A DNA stretch of 18,096 nt, from NCBI GenBank assembly GCA_904501875.1, contig CAJGCQ010000010.1, positions 1 to 18,096 of the forward strand. Reading direction: 5' to 3'. Positions within the stretch are counted from its first letter, which is position 1, and every line of letters starts with the position of its first letter. This DNA comes from Clostridiaceae bacterium (GTDB taxonomy: Bacteria > Bacillota > Clostridia > Oscillospirales > Acutalibacteraceae). The translations under genes and the position numbers were made by a program. Shown one piece after another: positions 6,507 through 14,415 of the stretch. The notes under the pieces were generated by a model. The model saw nothing but the letters and a program-made list of their open reading frames with translations, had not been told where the DNA came from and did no database searches.

Positions 6507-8480
6507 TTGCCGTTTAAAAAGAAAAATCAGTATCAGCTCTCGGTATTTGCCATACTGCTTGTTATCGCAATTTTGCTGTATTCAGTTCGCATATATTCCA
6601 TTCAGGTTGTCAATGCAGAAAAATACACCGATAAAAACAACGGTGCGGCGTCTGTCCGTACGGCGGTATTAAAGGCTCCCAGAGGGGAGATTCTTGACTG
6701 CTACGGAAGACAGATTGCAATTAACCGCGACGGATATAATGTTGTATTCAATAAGGCTTATGTCAAGGATAATTTTAATGATGTGATATTAACCCTTGTA
6801 AAGCTTTTTGAAGATGCGGGTGCTAACTGGAAGGATGAGCTTCCAATCGAAAGTACCGCACCCTACGGCTTTAAGGAGGGGGAATCTACCGATAAGCTGA
6901 TAAGCAAGTTTGAGCTTGCACACTATGCCACAGCCGAGAACTGTTTTGACGCAATGGTAGAAAAGTATAAGTTAGAGGACTATTCTCCCGACGAACAGCG
7001 TAAGATTATGGGTGTTCGTTACAGTATGGATATAGCCGATTTTTCGATTTCCTACCCCTATACATTTGCAGAGGATATTTCCACCGAGCTTATGCGTAAA
7101 ATTTCCGAATCGGGCTTTTTACTGTCGGGGGTTTCGGTGGAGGTAGTGCCCTTCAGGGAGTATACCGATACATCCCTTGCCGTAAATCTTATTGGCTCTG
7201 TGGGTCCTATTTATGCCGAGGACTGGGAGGAATACAAGGCAAAGGGCTATTCCTATAACGATAAGGTGGGGAAAAGCGGAATTGAAAAATGGGGAGAAGA
7301 GTACCTTCGCGGTACAGACGGCGAGATAACCTACTGCATTGATAATGTGGGTAAAATTATCTCAAGCGAGGTTACAAAGGAACCTGTTGCTGGTAAGACA
7401 ATAATGCTGACCCTCGATAAAAAAATCCAGCGCAGTGCGCAGGATTCAATAGAAAAAACCGTTAAAGAGCTTAAGTCAAAGGGTGGAACTGCCACGGCGG
7501 GAGCCGCTGTTGCCGTTCATATTGATTCGGGCAAGGTTATATGCGCCGCCAATTATCCCACCTACGATTCTGCGACTATAGGCGAGAAATACGACAGCCT
7601 TGTAAACGACCCCTCTAAACCCCTAACAGACCGTGCTTTTCAGGGCGTTTATCCTATAGGCTCTACCATAAAGCCCATAGTAGCCGTGGCGGCACTTGAA
7701 AACGGAGTATATAATAACGGCGAGACAATAAGATGTGTGCACAAATATACGCTGTTTAAAGATTACCAGCCGAGCTGTATGGATACCCACGGAAGTATTA
7801 GTCTTAATTATGCCCTTGCGAAAAGCTGCAACTACTTCTTCTTTGAGCTTGGAAGACGGCTTGGAGCTACGAAGCTTACCGACTACTATAAGCAGTTCGG
7901 TTTAGGCGTTGCAACGGGTGTTGAGGTGAATGACGCTAAAGGTATTTTGTTAGAGCCGAAAAGCGACGGCGGCGGTGACACCCTGCAAATAGCAATAGGT
8001 CAGCTCAATGCTTTTACTCCGCTTCAGCTTGCCAACTACGCCGCAACCCTTGCAAACGGCGGCACGCATTACAAAGCGAGCCTTATTGATAAGATAGTTT
8101 CCTACGATATTTCTACCGTCTATGACGAAATTAAGCCGGAGGTTAAAAATACCGTCTCTATTTCCGACGCTACCATTGCCGCTGTTAAGGAAGGTATGCT
8201 TTCGGTTACCGAGGACGGTACGGGTAGAGCGGCACTCGGGGATTATCCCATAAAGGTGGGCGGCAAAACCGGTACGGCTCAGGTAACAGGTAAGGCGGAT
8301 CACAGCGTGTTTATTGCCTTTGCACCCTTTGATAATCCTGAAATTGCGATTTCGGTGGTTTTAGAGCACGGAAGCTCAGGCTATTCTGCGGGTTCTATAG
8401 TCCGTGATATTTTAGATGCCTACTTTTTTGCGGATTATAATGCCACGGCGGATACGGTTCCTTTTACTGTTCTTGAATAA
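6507..8480 (+). CDS. mrdA: Penicillin-binding protein 2, class B transpeptidase
   Basis: Cross-links peptidoglycan during cell elongation, working with MreC/MreD and a RodA-type polymerase that is not in this window. The 657 residues have a short basic cytoplasmic tail, a membrane anchor at about 11-30, the dimerisation and pedestal domain starting with APRGEILDCYGRQIA (58-71), and the transpeptidase domain. That domain carries the three active-site motifs: STIK with nucleophile Ser386 and Lys389, SCN at 440-442, and KTGT at 587-590. The start is TTG at 6507, supported by AGGAG (6494-6498) at 8-nt spacing; no ATG fits. It is the last gene before the terminator at 8501-8538. Confidence 0.95.
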   Translation: MPFKKKNQYQLSVFAILLVIAILLYSVRIYSIQVVNAEKYTDKNNGAASVRTAVLKAPRGEILDCYGRQIAINRDGYNVVFNKAYVKDNFNDVILTLVKLFEDAGANWKDELPIESTAPYGFKEGESTDKLISKFELAHYATAENCFDAMVEKYKLEDYSPDEQRKIMGVRYSMDIADFSISYPYTFAEDISTELMRKISESGFLLSGVSVEVVPFREYTDTSLAVNLIGSVGPIYAEDWEEYKAKGYSYNDKVGKSGIEKWGEEYLRGTDGEITYCIDNVGKIISSEVTKEPVAGKTIMLTLDKKIQRSAQDSIEKTVKELKSKGGTATAGAAVAVHIDSGKVICAANYPTYDSATIGEKYDSLVNDPSKPLTDRAFQGVYPIGSTIKPIVAVAALENGVYNNGETIRCVHKYTLFKDYQPSCMDTHGSISLNYALAKSCNYFFFELGRRLGATKLTDYYKQFGLGVATGVEVNDAKGILLEPKSDGGGDTLQIAIGQLNAFTPLQLANYAATLANGGTHYKASLIDKIVSYDISTVYDEIKPEVKNTVSISDATIAAVKEGMLSVTEDGTGRAALGDYPIKVGGKTGTAQVTGKADHSVFIAFAPFDNPEIAISVVLEHGSSGYSAGSIVRDILDAYFFADYNATADTVPFTVLE

Positions 8481-8500
8481 ATATTTGATATGCTTTTTAC

Positions 8501-8538
8501 AAGCGTACTCGTCCCACGGGTGAGTACGCTTATTTTTT
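8501..8538 (+). terminator. Intrinsic terminator after mrdA
   Basis: A perfect 10-bp stem (8501-8510 with 8522-8531) with an 11-nt loop is followed by ATTTTTT. It closes the rpe-mreCD-mrdA unit and separates it from minD. Confidence 0.88.
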
Positions 8539-8560
8539 AGCATTTTTTATTCAATAGAAA

Positions 8561-8589
8561 TTGACAAAAAAATCTATTTGTGATAAAAT
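8561..8589 (+). promoter_or_regulatory. Promoter of the minD to metA unit
   Basis: TTGACA (8561-8566), a 17-bp spacer and TAAAAT (8584-8589). The hexamers and spacing equal those of the rpe promoter, although the spacer sequences differ. The predicted start is near 8596. Confidence 0.8.
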
Positions 8590-8622
8590 GATAAATAATA
8601 TTAATATGAGGTAGTTTGCATT

Positions 8623-9354
8623 ATGGGTCAGGTATATGCCGTTACATCGGGTAAGGGCGGAGTAGGCAAGTCAACCGTTGCGGTGGGCTTGGCGTTCGCT
8701 TTTACAAAGCTTAATAAAAGGACCCTCCTTGTCGATATGGACGAGGGGCTTAGATGTCTTGACCTAATGCTGGGGGCTGATAAATCGGCGGTTTTTGATT
8801 TGTCGGATATACTTATGGGAAGGGATATGAGCGACGCTGTATACGAGGTGGAGAATGCCGACGGGCTTTACCTTGTTCCCGCTCCCTCTGATATAGGCAA
8901 AATTGATGCTTTTTCCTTTTCTGCCTTCGCAAGGCAGGCGGCTGAGGAGTATGATACGGTAATATTCGATTTCCCTGCGGGAGTTGATTTTACGCTTTAT
9001 CAATGTTTGCCCGAAGACTCCCTCTTTTTGACAGTTGCCGTACCCGACCCAGTTTCGGTAAGAGATGCCGCAGCAGTAAGCAAGAAGCTCGGCGATATTT
9101 CATGCGACTCCCGTCTTATTATTAATAATTTCACCTACGGTCTTATTAAACACAGGATTTTCCAAAATATTGACGATATTATAGACAGTGCGGGACTTCA
9201 GCTTTTAGGAGTCGTCCCCCATAGCGAGCAGCTAATGCTTTTATCGGTAAGGCATAACATAAAGCCAAAGGGCAAGCCTATGGCGGCTTTTTTAAGAATT
9301 GCAAAAAGGCTCGGCGGGGAACATATATTACTGCCGAAACCAAAAAAAATATGA
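8623..9354 (+). CDS. minD: MinD-like cell-division ATPase lacking the membrane-targeting tail
   Basis: A deviant-Walker ATPase of the ParA/MinD superfamily. KGGVGKST (11-18) includes the signature Lys11. The line LLVDMDEGLRCLDLMLG (35-51) is MinD-like rather than ParA-like, and IFDFPAG at 114-120 forms Walker B. MinD normally places the division site with MinC and is held on the membrane by a C-terminal amphipathic helix. This protein has 243 residues, shorter than the usual roughly 260-270. It ends in KPKKI just where that helix should begin, and neither minC nor minE is nearby. Placement after mreCD-mrdA matches the common mre-mrdA-min order, which supports MinD ancestry. GAGGT lies 10 nt before the ATG. 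It could act as a soluble MinD relative. Confidence 0.8.
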   Translation: MGQVYAVTSGKGGVGKSTVAVGLAFAFTKLNKRTLLVDMDEGLRCLDLMLGADKSAVFDLSDILMGRDMSDAVYEVENADGLYLVPAPSDIGKIDAFSFSAFARQAAEEYDTVIFDFPAGVDFTLYQCLPEDSLFLTVAVPDPVSVRDAAAVSKKLGDISCDSRLIINNFTYGLIKHRIFQNIDDIIDSAGLQLLGVVPHSEQLMLLSVRHNIKPKGKPMAAFLRIAKRLGGEHILLPKPKKI

Positions 9355-9367
9355 AAGGATCTTTATA

Positions 9368-9772
9368 ATGACTATTGCTTTAATCGCTCATGACGCAAAA
9401 AAAGAACTTATGGTACAGTTTTGCATAGCTTACTGTGGCATTTTAAGTAGGTACAATCTGATTGCTACGGGTGCTACAGGAAAGACTGTGGCTGAAGCAA
9501 CAGGTCTTGAAATAACAAGGTTTTTAGGTGGCTCTCAAGGGGGCGCACAGCAGATTGCCTCACGCATAGGCTGCGATGAAATAGACCTTCTGCTTCTTTT
9601 CCGTGACCCGCTTAATCCAAAACCCAGCGAGCCTGACGAGCGTGCACTGTTGCGCCTTTGCGATGTTCATAATATCCCGGTTGCTACCAATATTGCCACC
9701 GCCGAAATGCTTGTCCACGGTCTTGAGCGGGGCGACCTTGATTGGCGTGAGATTGTAAAAAACAATAAATAA
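9368..9772 (+). CDS. mgsA: Methylglyoxal synthase homologue with altered active site
   Basis: A 134-residue MGS-like domain protein that aligns end to end with methylglyoxal synthase, the enzyme converting dihydroxyacetone phosphate to methylglyoxal and phosphate. IALIAHDAKK carries the N-terminal active-site His8, ATGATGKT the phosphate-binding loop, FRDPL the conserved Asp80, and IPVATNIATAE the C-terminal signature. Two key positions differ. The catalytic GGDQQ motif (Asp71 in E. coli) reads GGAQQ (Ala60), and the PHxPD motif (His98 in E. coli) reads PSEPD (Ser87). The protein may be inactive, slow, or serve as a phosphate-ligand sensor. The start at 9368 is set by AAAGGA (9354-9359), overlapping the minD stop, so it is likely coupled to minD. 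An upstream in-frame ATG at 9299 lies inside minD. Confidence 0.85.
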   Translation: MTIALIAHDAKKELMVQFCIAYCGILSRYNLIATGATGKTVAEATGLEITRFLGGSQGGAQQIASRIGCDEIDLLLLFRDPLNPKPSEPDERALLRLCDVHNIPVATNIATAEMLVHGLERGDLDWREIVKNNK

Positions 9773-9791
9773 TTTTCTCGGAGTTTTCTTT

Positions 9792-11102
9792 ATGTCTGAA
9801 ATTAACCGTGCCGTAAAGGGAACGGGCGATGTTTTACCGAGTGACAGCTATAAATGGCAGTTTGTAGAGGGTAAAATGCTTGAAACCGCCCGACTTTTCG
9901 GTTTTAATGAAATTCGTATACCTGTATTTGAGCATACTGAAGTCTTTTTGCGCAGTGTCGGCGATACTACTGATGTTGTCCAAAAGGAAATGTACACCTT
10001 TGACGATAAGGGTGGCCGTTCTATTACCCTTCGCCCTGAGTTTACGGCGGGTGTTATCCGCTGTGCTATTGAAAAGGGGCTTGTAAACGGCGCTTTGCCC
10101 GTTAAGGCGGCGTATGTGGGCGGTTGCTACCGCTACGAAAAGCCCCAGGCGGGAAGATTGCGTGAGTTTCACCAGTTTGGTGTGGAATGTATAGGTGCGG
10201 CAGAGCCTAATGCCGATGCAGAGGTTATTGCCCTTGCGGGTCAGGTGCTTAGCTCTGTGGGCATCGAAAAAATATCCCTTGAGATTAATTCAATAGGCTG
10301 TCCCGAATGCCGTAAGGTTTATGTTGCAGCGATTAAAGAATATTTTAAGTCGCATACGGACGAGCTGTGCGACACCTGTAAGGACAGACTCGAACGCAAC
10401 CCCATGAGAATACTTGACTGTAAGTCGCCTGTTTGCAGTAAAATTGCTAAGGGCGCACCTGTTGTTACCGATTATCTGTGCGGCGACTGCCGTGAGCATT
10501 TTGAGGCTGTTCAAAAGCACCTTACCGCTGCAGGAATTAAGTTTACCGTAAACCCGCATATTGTAAGGGGTCTTGATTACTATACCCGCACGGTGTTTGA
10601 ATTCATTTCCGGCGATATCGGCGCACAGTCAACCGTCTGCGGCGGTGGAAGATATGACGGGCTTATTTCTCAAATGGGCGGGCCCCAAGTTCCGTCCCTT
10701 GGCTTTGCTATGGGTATTGAGCGTATAATGCTTTTATTAGAGGCTCAGGGTACAAAATTGCCTCAAAACAATTCCTGCGACCTTTATATTGCCGCCATGG
10801 GCAAGGATGCCGCCCTTAAGGCTACCGAGCTTGTAGCTGCTTTACGCCGTGACGGCTTTAAGGCTGAAACCGATATTTGCGGCAGAGGGCTAAAGGCACA
10901 GATGAAGTTTGCCGATAAAATCGGCGCCGCATTTTCTATTGTCTTAGGCGATGATGAGCTTAGCACAGGCAGGGCTGCCCTTAAAAATATGGAGGGCGGG
11001 GAAAGGTGTGAAATTGACCTTAACAACCTTTCCGACAGTCTCTTTAAAGCCCTTAATTCTTCCGCATTAGAGGAACTTGTGGACTCGGTTTCAAAACAAT
11101 AA
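9792..11102 (+). CDS. hisS: Histidyl-tRNA synthetase
   Basis: Class II synthetase that charges tRNA-His. The 436 residues have the catalytic core with motif 2 around YRYEKPQAGRLREFHQFGVE (113-132), the HisRS-specific VRGLDYYTRTVFEF (258-271, catalytic Arg259), a glycine-rich CGGGRYDGL, motif 3 GFAMGIERIM (304-313), and the C-terminal anticodon-binding domain from about 328. The insertion domain carries paired cysteines (170/173, 193/196, 210/215, 230/233), a pattern that could bind a metal and that I recall from clostridial relatives. CGGAG lies 8 nt before the ATG. No T-box leader is visible ahead of it; the gene begins 19 nt after the mgsA homologue inside the unit. Confidence 0.96.
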   Translation: MSEINRAVKGTGDVLPSDSYKWQFVEGKMLETARLFGFNEIRIPVFEHTEVFLRSVGDTTDVVQKEMYTFDDKGGRSITLRPEFTAGVIRCAIEKGLVNGALPVKAAYVGGCYRYEKPQAGRLREFHQFGVECIGAAEPNADAEVIALAGQVLSSVGIEKISLEINSIGCPECRKVYVAAIKEYFKSHTDELCDTCKDRLERNPMRILDCKSPVCSKIAKGAPVVTDYLCGDCREHFEAVQKHLTAAGIKFTVNPHIVRGLDYYTRTVFEFISGDIGAQSTVCGGGRYDGLISQMGGPQVPSLGFAMGIERIMLLLEAQGTKLPQNNSCDLYIAAMGKDAALKATELVAALRRDGFKAETDICGRGLKAQMKFADKIGAAFSIVLGDDELSTGRAALKNMEGGERCEIDLNNLSDSLFKALNSSALEELVDSVSKQ

Positions 11103-11109
11103 TAATCCT

Positions 11110-11129
11110 TGGCGGTCTTGCGGCCGCCA
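11110..11129 (+). other. GC-rich hairpin between hisS and aspS
   Basis: TGGCGG (11110-11115) and CCGCCA (11124-11129) form a 6-bp stem with an 8-nt loop, followed by TTTGAATTTTTTAA. It could be a weak attenuator or an mRNA-processing or stability element. The stem is short, so readthrough into aspS is expected. Confidence 0.35.
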
Positions 11130-11157
11130 GTTTGAATTTTTTAAGAGGTGTTCTATT

Positions 11158-12942
11158 TTGAAGCTTGACAGAATGAACGGAATGAAGCGCACCGACTATT
11201 GCGGTGAGCTTACCAAAGAAAAAATAGGTGAAGCGGTAACAGTTGCGGGTTGGGTACAGCGCCGGCGTGATTTAGGCGGTCTTATTTTCGTAGACCTGCG
11301 TGACCGCAGCGGTATCATTCAGCTTGCCTTTGACGATACAACCGACCCCGCCGTTTTTGAAAAGGCGGAGAGCTTGCGCAGTGAGTTTGTTGTTATGGCA
11401 AAGGGTAAGCTCAGAATGCGATCCTCTATTAATACCGAAATTCCCACAGGCGAAATTGAAATCGAGGTAACAGAGCTTAAAATTTTGGGCGAGTCGGAAA
11501 CCCCGCCCTTTGAGATACTGCCCAATTCCGCCGCCAACGAGGAATTAAGGCTTAAATACCGCTATCTTGACCTGCGCCGTGCGCCCCTTCAGCGCAATAT
11601 TTTGATGCGTCATAAGATAGCAAAGGTAACACGGGACTATTTTGACGAAAACGGGTTTATTGAGATAGAAACCCCTACCCTAATTAAGTCAACCCCCGAG
11701 GGCGCAAGGGATTATTTGGTGCCATCACGCATTCATAAGGGCAACTTTTTCGCCCTGCCCCAGTCGCCCCAGCTTTATAAGCAGCTGTTAATGCTTTCGG
11801 GCTTTGACCGCTATATGCAGATTGCCCGTTGCTACCGTGACGAGGACCTTCGTGCCGACCGTCAGCCCGAGTTCACACAGATTGACCTTGAAATGTCCTT
11901 TGTGGAAAAAGAGGATGTTTTCGCTATTGCAGAGGGCTATATTAAGCGCCTCTTTAAAGATGTGCTTAATGTGGATATCAAAACCCCGCTTACAAGACTT
12001 ACTTATACCGAGGCTATGGAAAACTACGGCTCTGATAAGCCCGACACCCGCTTCGATATGAAGATAAAGGATTTGTCAGATGTTGTGGAAAATTGCGGCT
12101 TCGGTGTATTTGCCGATACCGTTAAAAACGGTGGAACCGTAAGGGCGATTACCGCTAAAAATGCCGCAGGTGTTTATACAAGAAAGGAAATCGATAAGCT
12201 TACCGAAGAAGCTAAGGGAATAGGCGCTAAGGGTCTTGCCTTTATCCGTTGGGTGGAGGACGCTCCCTCTTGCTCCTTTGCTAAGTTTATGACCGAGGAC
12301 GAATTAAAGGCTATTTACGAGCGCACGGGAGCCGAAAAGGGCGATGTTGTGCTTATAGTAGCCGACCGCAAAAAGACTGCGCTTTCGGTTTTGGGTGCTC
12401 TGCGCCTTACTGTCGCAAAGCGGCTTGATATTATACCCGAGCAGTTTAACTTCCTTTGGATAACCGAGTTTCCTTTCTTTGAGTATAATGAGGAAACGGG
12501 CAACTGGGACGCAATGCACCACCCATTTACAAAGCCCCTTGACGAGTGCGTACAGCACCTCGACAATGCCCCCGAAAAGGTCTTTGCCGATGCCTACGAT
12601 TTGGTGCTTAACGGCATTGAGCTGTCGTCCGGCTCTATCCGTATCACCGACCCCGAGCTTCAAAAGCATATGTTTAAAGCACTTGGGCTTTCCGACGAGG
12701 AGGCTTATCAGAAGTTCGGCTTCTTAACAGATGCATTCAGGTTCGGCGCACCGCCCCACGGGGGAATGGGTATAGGGCTTGACCGCCTTACAATGCTTAT
12801 GTGCGGCTGTGATAATTTGCGTGATGTTGTGGCATTCCCGAAGGTTTCCAATTCTTCGGAGCTTATGTCGGGCGCACCCGCAGAAGTTGATGAAAAACAG
12901 CTGTGCGAGCTGTCAATAGCCGTAACGGCAAAAGATAAATAA
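11158..12942 (+). CDS. aspS: Aspartyl-tRNA synthetase, bacterial type
   Basis: Class II synthetase charging tRNA-Asp. The 594 residues contain the N-terminal OB-fold anticodon domain (GWVQRRRDLGGLIFVDLRDR at 31-50), the catalytic domain with QSPQLYKQ (202-209) and motif 2 RDEDLRADRQPEFTQID (227-243), the bacterial GAD insertion domain (about 280-415), and motif 3 GIGLDRL near 542. Leu39 in RRRDLGG is the residue I associate with discriminating enzymes that charge only tRNA-Asp; this is recalled, not tested. The start is TTG 11158, because AAGAGGTG (11143-11150) is 7 nt upstream. ATG codons at 11173 and 11182 are too far from any ribosome site, and a reading from 11077 overlaps hisS. It forms the common Bacillota hisS-aspS pair. 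Confidence 0.96.
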   Translation: MKLDRMNGMKRTDYCGELTKEKIGEAVTVAGWVQRRRDLGGLIFVDLRDRSGIIQLAFDDTTDPAVFEKAESLRSEFVVMAKGKLRMRSSINTEIPTGEIEIEVTELKILGESETPPFEILPNSAANEELRLKYRYLDLRRAPLQRNILMRHKIAKVTRDYFDENGFIEIETPTLIKSTPEGARDYLVPSRIHKGNFFALPQSPQLYKQLLMLSGFDRYMQIARCYRDEDLRADRQPEFTQIDLEMSFVEKEDVFAIAEGYIKRLFKDVLNVDIKTPLTRLTYTEAMENYGSDKPDTRFDMKIKDLSDVVENCGFGVFADTVKNGGTVRAITAKNAAGVYTRKEIDKLTEEAKGIGAKGLAFIRWVEDAPSCSFAKFMTEDELKAIYERTGAEKGDVVLIVADRKKTALSVLGALRLTVAKRLDIIPEQFNFLWITEFPFFEYNEETGNWDAMHHPFTKPLDECVQHLDNAPEKVFADAYDLVLNGIELSSGSIRITDPELQKHMFKALGLSDEEAYQKFGFLTDAFRFGAPPHGGMGIGLDRLTMLMCGCDNLRDVVAFPKVSNSSELMSGAPAEVDEKQLCELSIAVTAKDK

Positions 12943-12963
12943 TATTTACGGAGAGATTAGCAT

Positions 12964-14244
12964 ATGAAAAACTGGAATAGGGATACCGTTTGCGTTCAGG
13001 GCGGATACAATCCCGGCAACGGCGAGCCGAGACAAATACCGATAATCCAAAGCACCACCTTTAAATACGCTACCAGCGAGGATATGGGAAAGCTTTTTGA
13101 TTTGGAGGCAAGTGGATATTTTTACTCACGCCTGCAAAACCCCACCTGTGATACCGTGGCGGCTAAAATCTGTGAGTTAGAGGGCGGCACCGCCGCTATG
13201 CTCACCTCGTCAGGTCAGGCGGCATCATTCTATGCGATATTTAACATTGCCTCTTGTGGGGACCACATAGTTTCCTCATCCACCATTTACGGCGGCACAT
13301 ATAATCTTTTCGCCGTTACAATGAAGAGAATGGGCATTGATTTCACTTTCGTTTCCCCTGACTGCACCAAAGAGGAGCTTGACGCCGCTTTCAGGCCTAA
13401 TACTAAGGCGGTCTTCGGCGAGACCATCGCTAACCCTGCCCTTACTGTCCTTGATTTTGAAAAGTTTGCTTCTGCGGCGCATGAACACGGTGTTCCGCTT
13501 ATTGTGGACAATACATTTGCCACCCCTGTAAACTGCCGTCCTTTTGAGTGGGGAGCGGATATTGTAACCCACTCCACCACAAAGTATATGGATGGTCACG
13601 GTGCGGCGGTTGGCGGCTGTATTGTCGATTCGGGCAGGTTTGATTGGACAAAGTATCCCGAAAAGTATCCGGGCCTTTGCACCCCTGATGACAGCTATCA
13701 CGGCGTCACCTATACCGAGCGTTTTGGAATAGAGGGTGCATATATCACAAAGGCTACCGTTCAGCTTATGCGTGATTTCGGCTCGGTACAGTCACCCCAG
13801 AACGCATTTATCCTGAACTTGGGACTCGAAAGCCTGCATGTAAGAATGGCGAGACATTGCGAAAATGCTCTTGCGGTCGCGAAGGCACTTAATGAAGACG
13901 ATAGAATTGCCTATGTTGTATACCCCGGTTTAAAGGGAGATAAATACTACAAGGAAGCTCAAAAATATATGCCGAACGGCACAACGGGGGTTGTAAGCTT
14001 TGGCTTAAAGGGCGGCAGGAAGGCGGCGGAAGCCTTTATGAAAAACCTTAAAATCGCCGCTATTGAGACCCACGTTGCCGACGCTCGCACCTGCTGTCTG
14101 CACCCTGCAAGCTCTACCCACCGCCAGATGACCGAGGAGGAGCTTACTGCGGCGGGAGTGCCGTCAGACCTTGTAAGGCTTTCCTGCGGACTGGAAAGTG
14201 CGGAAGACTTAATAGCTGATATTAAGCAGGCGATTGTAGGCTGA
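12964..14244 (+). CDS. metY: O-acetylhomoserine sulfhydrylase (PLP-dependent)
   Basis: Makes homocysteine from O-acetylhomoserine and sulfide in the cytosol, the direct-sulfhydrylation route to methionine. The 426-residue protein belongs to the Cys/Met-metabolism PLP family. Visible features are YSRLQNPT (54-61), SSGQAA (82-87), the ring-stacking Tyr in STIYGGT (Tyr109), the PLP-nitrogen Asp182 in VDNTFATP, and Lys207 in HSTTKYMDGHG, which forms the Schiff base. The roughly 50-residue insertion after the lysine and the total length fit MetY better than MetB or MetC (about 380-400). The ribosome site is GGAGAG, about 10 nt upstream. The last codons and stop lie within the left arm of an inverted repeat (14237-14258). 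The substrate donor is made by MetA, encoded just downstream. Confidence 0.92.
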   Translation: MKNWNRDTVCVQGGYNPGNGEPRQIPIIQSTTFKYATSEDMGKLFDLEASGYFYSRLQNPTCDTVAAKICELEGGTAAMLTSSGQAASFYAIFNIASCGDHIVSSSTIYGGTYNLFAVTMKRMGIDFTFVSPDCTKEELDAAFRPNTKAVFGETIANPALTVLDFEKFASAAHEHGVPLIVDNTFATPVNCRPFEWGADIVTHSTTKYMDGHGAAVGGCIVDSGRFDWTKYPEKYPGLCTPDDSYHGVTYTERFGIEGAYITKATVQLMRDFGSVQSPQNAFILNLGLESLHVRMARHCENALAVAKALNEDDRIAYVVYPGLKGDKYYKEAQKYMPNGTTGVVSFGLKGGRKAAEAFMKNLKIAAIETHVADARTCCLHPASSTHRQMTEEELTAAGVPSDLVRLSCGLESAEDLIADIKQAIVG

Positions 14245-14396
14245 CGAGAGTCGAACCCATTACGGTTTCGCTCGCCGCCTTTTACTATCTTTCTTGCGTT
14301 CATTTTTGTAAGGCTGACGTATTACAAGTGATGAGACAAGAAAAAACGGAAAATTAATATTTGTCAGGCGTGACGGGTTCGACTCTCGTCAGCCTA
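14237..14396 (+). repeat. 160-bp element bounded by a perfect 22-bp inverted repeat resembling a tRNA 3' end
   Basis: The arms at 14237-14258 and 14375-14396 are exact reverse complements over 22 bp. The right arm, together with position 14374, reads as a tRNA T-arm and 3' acceptor strand: stem ACGGG (14373-14377), loop TTCGACT, stem CTCGT, then CAGCCTA. The left arm is its reverse complement and contains the metY stop codon. Between them are 116 bp with a third copy of AGGCTGACG at 14311-14319. That copy could act as the 5' acceptor strand of an 86-nt degenerate tRNA-like unit, but no proper D-arm or anticodon arm is present. The right arm ends 4 nt before the metA ribosome site (AAGGTAGG). 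It may be a MITE-like insertion derived from a tRNA, or an RNA control element. Confidence 0.6.
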
Positions 14397-14415
14397 AATA
14401 AAGGTAGGTTTTGCT

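Noticed and set aside
13276..13701. Minus-strand 141-codon frame within metY
   Set aside because: A shadow of metY codon use; no motif or start signal supports it. The same holds for the long opposite-strand frames in hisS, aspS and mrdA.
14311..14396. A functional tRNA gene
   Set aside because: The T-arm and acceptor strand are good, but there is no D-arm with GG loop and no credible anticodon stem-loop; reported as a tRNA-like element instead.
12943..14415. SAM riboswitch or T-box controlling metY-metA
   Set aside because: Neither the SAM-I core pattern nor a T-box sequence is present before either gene, and the genes sit inside a longer unit.
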